64,000 nucleotides of DNA from Labia minor (lineage: Eukaryota > Arthropoda > Insecta > Dermaptera > Spongiphoridae). The notes under the pieces are model-generated. The model was not told the DNA's origin. It did no database searches and saw only the letters and a program-made list of their open reading frames with translations. Positions within the stretch are counted from its first letter, which is position 1, and every line of letters begins with the position of its first letter. The translations under genes were made by a program, and so were the position numbers. The stretch spans positions 29,981,172-30,045,171 of the forward strand of contig OY720344.1 of assembly GCA_963082975.1 (NCBI GenBank), written 5' to 3'. Positions 60,749 to 64,000 of the stretch are shown one piece after another.

Positions 60749-61124
60749 GTAAGTTTTGTCTTTTTCCCTCCACAATATCTAACCATGTCAGCATGGTTGA
60801 TCAACATGATTAGCATGCGGTGATTTTTTTTTTTAGCTGTTTATGCATCTTTTGGGACATCCTGTTTTATTATTATTTATTTTTCAGGATATCGTTGCAA
60901 TTCTATACTATGCTTAGGAATAAATATAGTACTCTTTGATCCAAATTAATGGCGTTTGCATACTGATATCTTATCAAGTATTCTCTTGCCAAAATTCTTC
61001 TTCCTTTCTCTGTACGTGCGTACACTACCAAATCATTTGCTTTAATGGAATTATAATATCCCTTTGACATATCCAATTGTTAAACTTCGTTTTTTATTCG
61101 CTTTTATTCAATTTTGACAATTAG
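60749..61124 (+). other. Intron (inferred)
   Basis: Starts GTAAGT and, if the microexon is real, ends TTTTGACAATTAG after a pyrimidine-rich tract. Less AT-extreme than most spacer here. No conserved element recognised. Confidence 0.45.
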
Positions 61125-61166
61125 ATACAGAGAGTGGATCGGATTCTTTGATCTTAAACTTTGCCG
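61125..61166 (+). CDS. Candidate 42-nt microexon of the signal-peptide gene
   Basis: Bounded by ACAATTAG| and |GTAATA. Its length is a multiple of three and it joins the preceding exon in phase 1 without a stop, adding DTESGSDSLILNFA to ...SISYE. It is therefore phase-symmetric and could be a cassette exon inserting 14 residues. The serine/acidic SGSD piece could suit a glycosaminoglycan-modified or linker region, but that is speculation. An alternative is that the resemblance is chance, as the donor is only moderate. Confidence 0.4.
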
Positions 61167-63390
61167 GTAATAATCATCCTATTCCACCCTCCATTGCTAT
61201 TAATCCTCATCTTTTATTTGTTAGAAAAGACTTTACATTTCTAAAACATTTTCGTCGTGCACAATTAGTATTTTAAGTATCTTGGATAATATTTTCTAAT
61301 TAAGATAATCTTCTTTTAATTCTCTTAATGATACCTTATTTTATTTTTCTTCAAATTTGATTATTAATCATCTTAAATTTATTATATGAGATGAATATTT
61401 CTGTTAAAATCAAATTTTGATTGTATTTATTATATTATAAATAAATATATATATATATATATATATATAAATTAAACGATATCTCAGATTAGTTTATATT
61501 TTTATAATCAATTTAATTTTTATCATATATATATATATATAAACACTATAGACAAGTTGTCTACTTAACAATATAACTTTAAATGTTTATCAAGAAATAT
61601 CCTAATTAAATTTATTAATAAACAAAAACAAGATTCCATTCAAATTGGATTATAAATTATTTAAATATTAAATTAAATATTTTATTTATATAATTATCAT
61701 TATTATTCATTTTTTTCAATGAAATTATAGATATAATAAAATGATATGGAAATTTTCATAAAAATTTAATCAAGTTATTTTTGAAAAAATATTAATTTTA
61801 AAAATTATTTTTATATTTGATATTATAATTTAAATTAATTTTATTTATACCATGTTAATATTATAACTAACTTTTTATGAATTTATAAAATTATATGTAA
61901 TTTTGTTTAGTTCGACCAAATGCACACACTAAATTTTGAAAATGATTTCAGACTCACGTCACCTGTAAACATGAATTATATAGAAAAATATATTCTTAAG
62001 AAAATTAAAGTTTTTTTGATCAAGAGACTTAATTTTTTTTGATCAAGAGAATTAATATTAAAGAGAGACGGATGAGATCAATATTAATATCTGCCCTTTA
62101 AATTTAAAGTTATTTTAAAAGAACATATAATATGTATATATATAAAGATATAAATATAGATCGATAGATAGATAGATAAAATTTATTTTCAATTTAATTT
62201 TATAAATATATTTATTTATTTATTTATATAAAAATAATTTTTTGTGATAAATGCTTTATAGAAAAAAGTTATGAATGAATTTTTCCTCTAGATAAAAAAA
62301 TAAAAATAACAATTCTGTTATTTTTTTCCTGTCACTATTAGAAAAATAAATAAATATCGTTCATTCATTTTTTCCTGACAATTTCACACTGACTCCTGGT
62401 TTGAATGGCTCTTTTTCCATCATGCAACAAAAGACTCGTTGTTCAATTCAGTGGCCCTCTTGATAAATGACCGCTTCTTGTTGCGGTTTCAAGCAATTAA
62501 TAAACCGATTAGGTTGTCATTTAGAATAGTCATCTTTCAACAAAAATTAATCAATTGTAAATTTGTATCGTGATTTAATTTATAAGTATATCCAAAAAGA
62601 GAGAGAGAGAGGGAGAAAGAAGAAAAAAAAACGAATAAAATATTCATTCCTGATTGTATTAAATTCAAATAGAAATACATCAGTGGTGGCTTTTTTCAAT
62701 GTGCTGATTAGTTTTTGGTTTATTAGTTATCGTTCGAGATTCAATCTTGACATTAATAGTATGAACAATGTAATTTGGTCCACATTGGCTATGTAAATGG
62801 CTAAATCTGCATAAACACAGGGCGTTCCGGGCTCTCCTTTTAATTGACTCTCTTATCGTTCAATCAGTTATTCTAAATTAAATTGTCCGATTTGTTAATG
62901 CAAACTAATAACTAGAAAAAAAGTTTTGTTAATAAATTCTCTTAAACGATTCTTTCATAATAATTAATTGAAGAACTTATTCTTAAATATTGATACAATT
63001 TAAATAAAATAAAAGTTTATTAAATTTCTGTTTCTATCAGAGCTTTGATTAATGATTTGCTTTAAAAAAAAAGAAATAGAAATAAATAATTTAGATCAGA
63101 ATCATCATTTTAAAATAATGAATTTGATTTAATTTTCTTTTGAATAAATAAAAAACAATTTTTAAAAAAATATTATTTTAGTGGATTAAAGAGGGTAATT
63201 AGAAATATTAAAATATTTTTTTTCCGAAATTCCATAAAAAATTATAATAAAATATTTATTATTTAATAAGACAAAATATAAGAAAAAGTGAAACAATATA
63301 TATATATTCTCATTTTGAAGGATTTTAATTAATTAGGAATTCCAAAATATTTATTTATTAAAGTATTTATTTTTTGATGACCGCGGAGTA
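61167..63390. other. AT-rich presumed intron
   Basis: No further exon that continues the reading phase was found. (TA)n at 61445-61470 and 61528-61542, (GATA)n at 62160-62176, (GA)n at 62599-62611. Balanced patch 62380-62560 without open frame. Confidence 0.4.
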
Positions 63391-63722
63391 TTATAAGTAA
63401 TATTTAAAAATTTTATCTATCTCTGTGGCACTTAGTACTCGGAAGTTCTTGGCCGAAGCAACCACATTTCTCCAAGTATCCCTGAGCACAACAACCATCT
63501 CACTCCTACCCTCTCCCATCTCTCTCACGTCCCTTCCTACATTGTCAGCCCTCCGTGTCTTTGGTCCTCCCAATCGTTTCCCAATCGGCATCCCCACCAA
63601 TATATTTTTCGTCTTTCTTTCCTCTCCCATTCTGCCTATCGTAGTCTTCTTGATTTTATAACTCTAATTTTGTCTGGAGATGCATAGAGGTCATGCAATT
63701 CATTTCTATGCAGTCTCCGCCA
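63391..63722 (-). pseudogene. LINE ORF2 C-terminal fragment, same family as 2567-2925
   Basis: Minus strand reads GEERKTKNILVGMPIGKRLG, then GPKTRRADNVGRDVREMGEG and RNVVASAKNFRVLSATEI. GGCGGAGACTGCATAG...GAATTGCATGACC at the 5' side matches 2585-2612. A deletion removes the GHV.RM segment relative to the 2567 copy. The plus-strand 78-codon frame is a shadow. It lies in the presumed intron of the host gene, opposite in direction. Confidence 0.75.
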
Positions 63723-63930
63723 AATTTAAAAATTATATATATATACTTTTATTTTAGTATAAATAAAACTAAATTTATTTATATTTATTATTATTATAAA
63801 GTTTAATTTAATTATATATTTTTTTCTATAAAAAATAATTTGTCTATATTGAGAAAAAGAAGTGAAATACCAGTTGAAAAGAATTTGTTGGTTAGGGTAT
63901 AATAAGATTGTCGCTGCCGCACTTTCCAGG

Positions 63931-64000
63931 TTTACCTAGTACTGAATCTAGCGGAAGAAGATGAAGAGTTCTCTACCCTTGAAATATTGGAAAAGCAAAT
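63931..64000 (+). CDS. Possible exon start, truncated by window end
   Basis: A pyrimidine-rich acceptor CTGCCGCACTTTCCAG| (to 63930) precedes an open frame VYLVLNLAEEDEEFSTLEI continuing LEKQ to the end of the window. The sequence is of coding-like composition. In the phase required by the exon at 60748 or the microexon (one base carried over), a TGA appears after 11 codons, so it would not join them directly. It could belong with another exon in between, to another gene, or be chance. Confidence 0.3.

Noticed and set aside
60592-60816. 74-codon minus-strand frame over the signal-peptide exon
   Set aside because: Antisense shadow of a GC-rich exon; the plus strand has the splice signals and signal peptide.

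Overview
The window is a very AT-rich, repeat-dense stretch of a eukaryotic, probably arthropod, nuclear genome. The host assignment is an inference. It rests on spliced-looking exons, non-LTR retrotransposon tails, tRNA-headed SINEs, Tc1/mariner relics and Helitrons, and on the absence of bacterial operons or rRNA/tRNA genes. Nearly every open frame in the window is chance or a transposon relic.

Layout. 1-5,000: a 3' repeat end, a 1.4-kb TIR transposon with perfect 39-bp ends (1031-2413), a LINE fragment and AT-rich spacer. 5,000-13,000: two copies of a Helitron2-like repeat (family I), a 1.15-kb TIR element filled with one iterated 17-bp motif (10639-11791), and spacer. 13,000-19,100: two SINE copies, two LINE 3' fragments and a strongly palindromic MITE. 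19,100-30,000: spacer with a deleted mariner relic, an inverted family I copy and a 32-bp family I stub. 30,000-37,200: a second stub abutting family II, a pogo-like MITE, and a Helitron whose extreme 5' end was split by a Tc1-like element. 37,200-53,700: spacer, a palindromic MITE, another family I copy, two family III copies, family IV ends and a second Helitron carrying LINE/tRNA-like cargo. 53,700-60,600: spacer, a direct repeat pair around a GC-rich patch and a SINE fragment.

Host gene. The only convincing host coding sequence is at 60618-60748 (+). It is a GC-rich exon encoding an N-terminal signal peptide and ends in a GTAAGT donor. A 42-nt phase-symmetric microexon candidate follows at 61125-61166. 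The rest of the gene lies beyond the window or in unrecognised exons. The islands of balanced base composition upstream could be its regulatory DNA or unrelated conserved elements.

The most interesting patterns are (1) a set of Helitron2-like families with different ends but one shared internal plan, including two stubs broken at the same base, and (2) a group of TIR elements with related tips and an iterated motif inside each.
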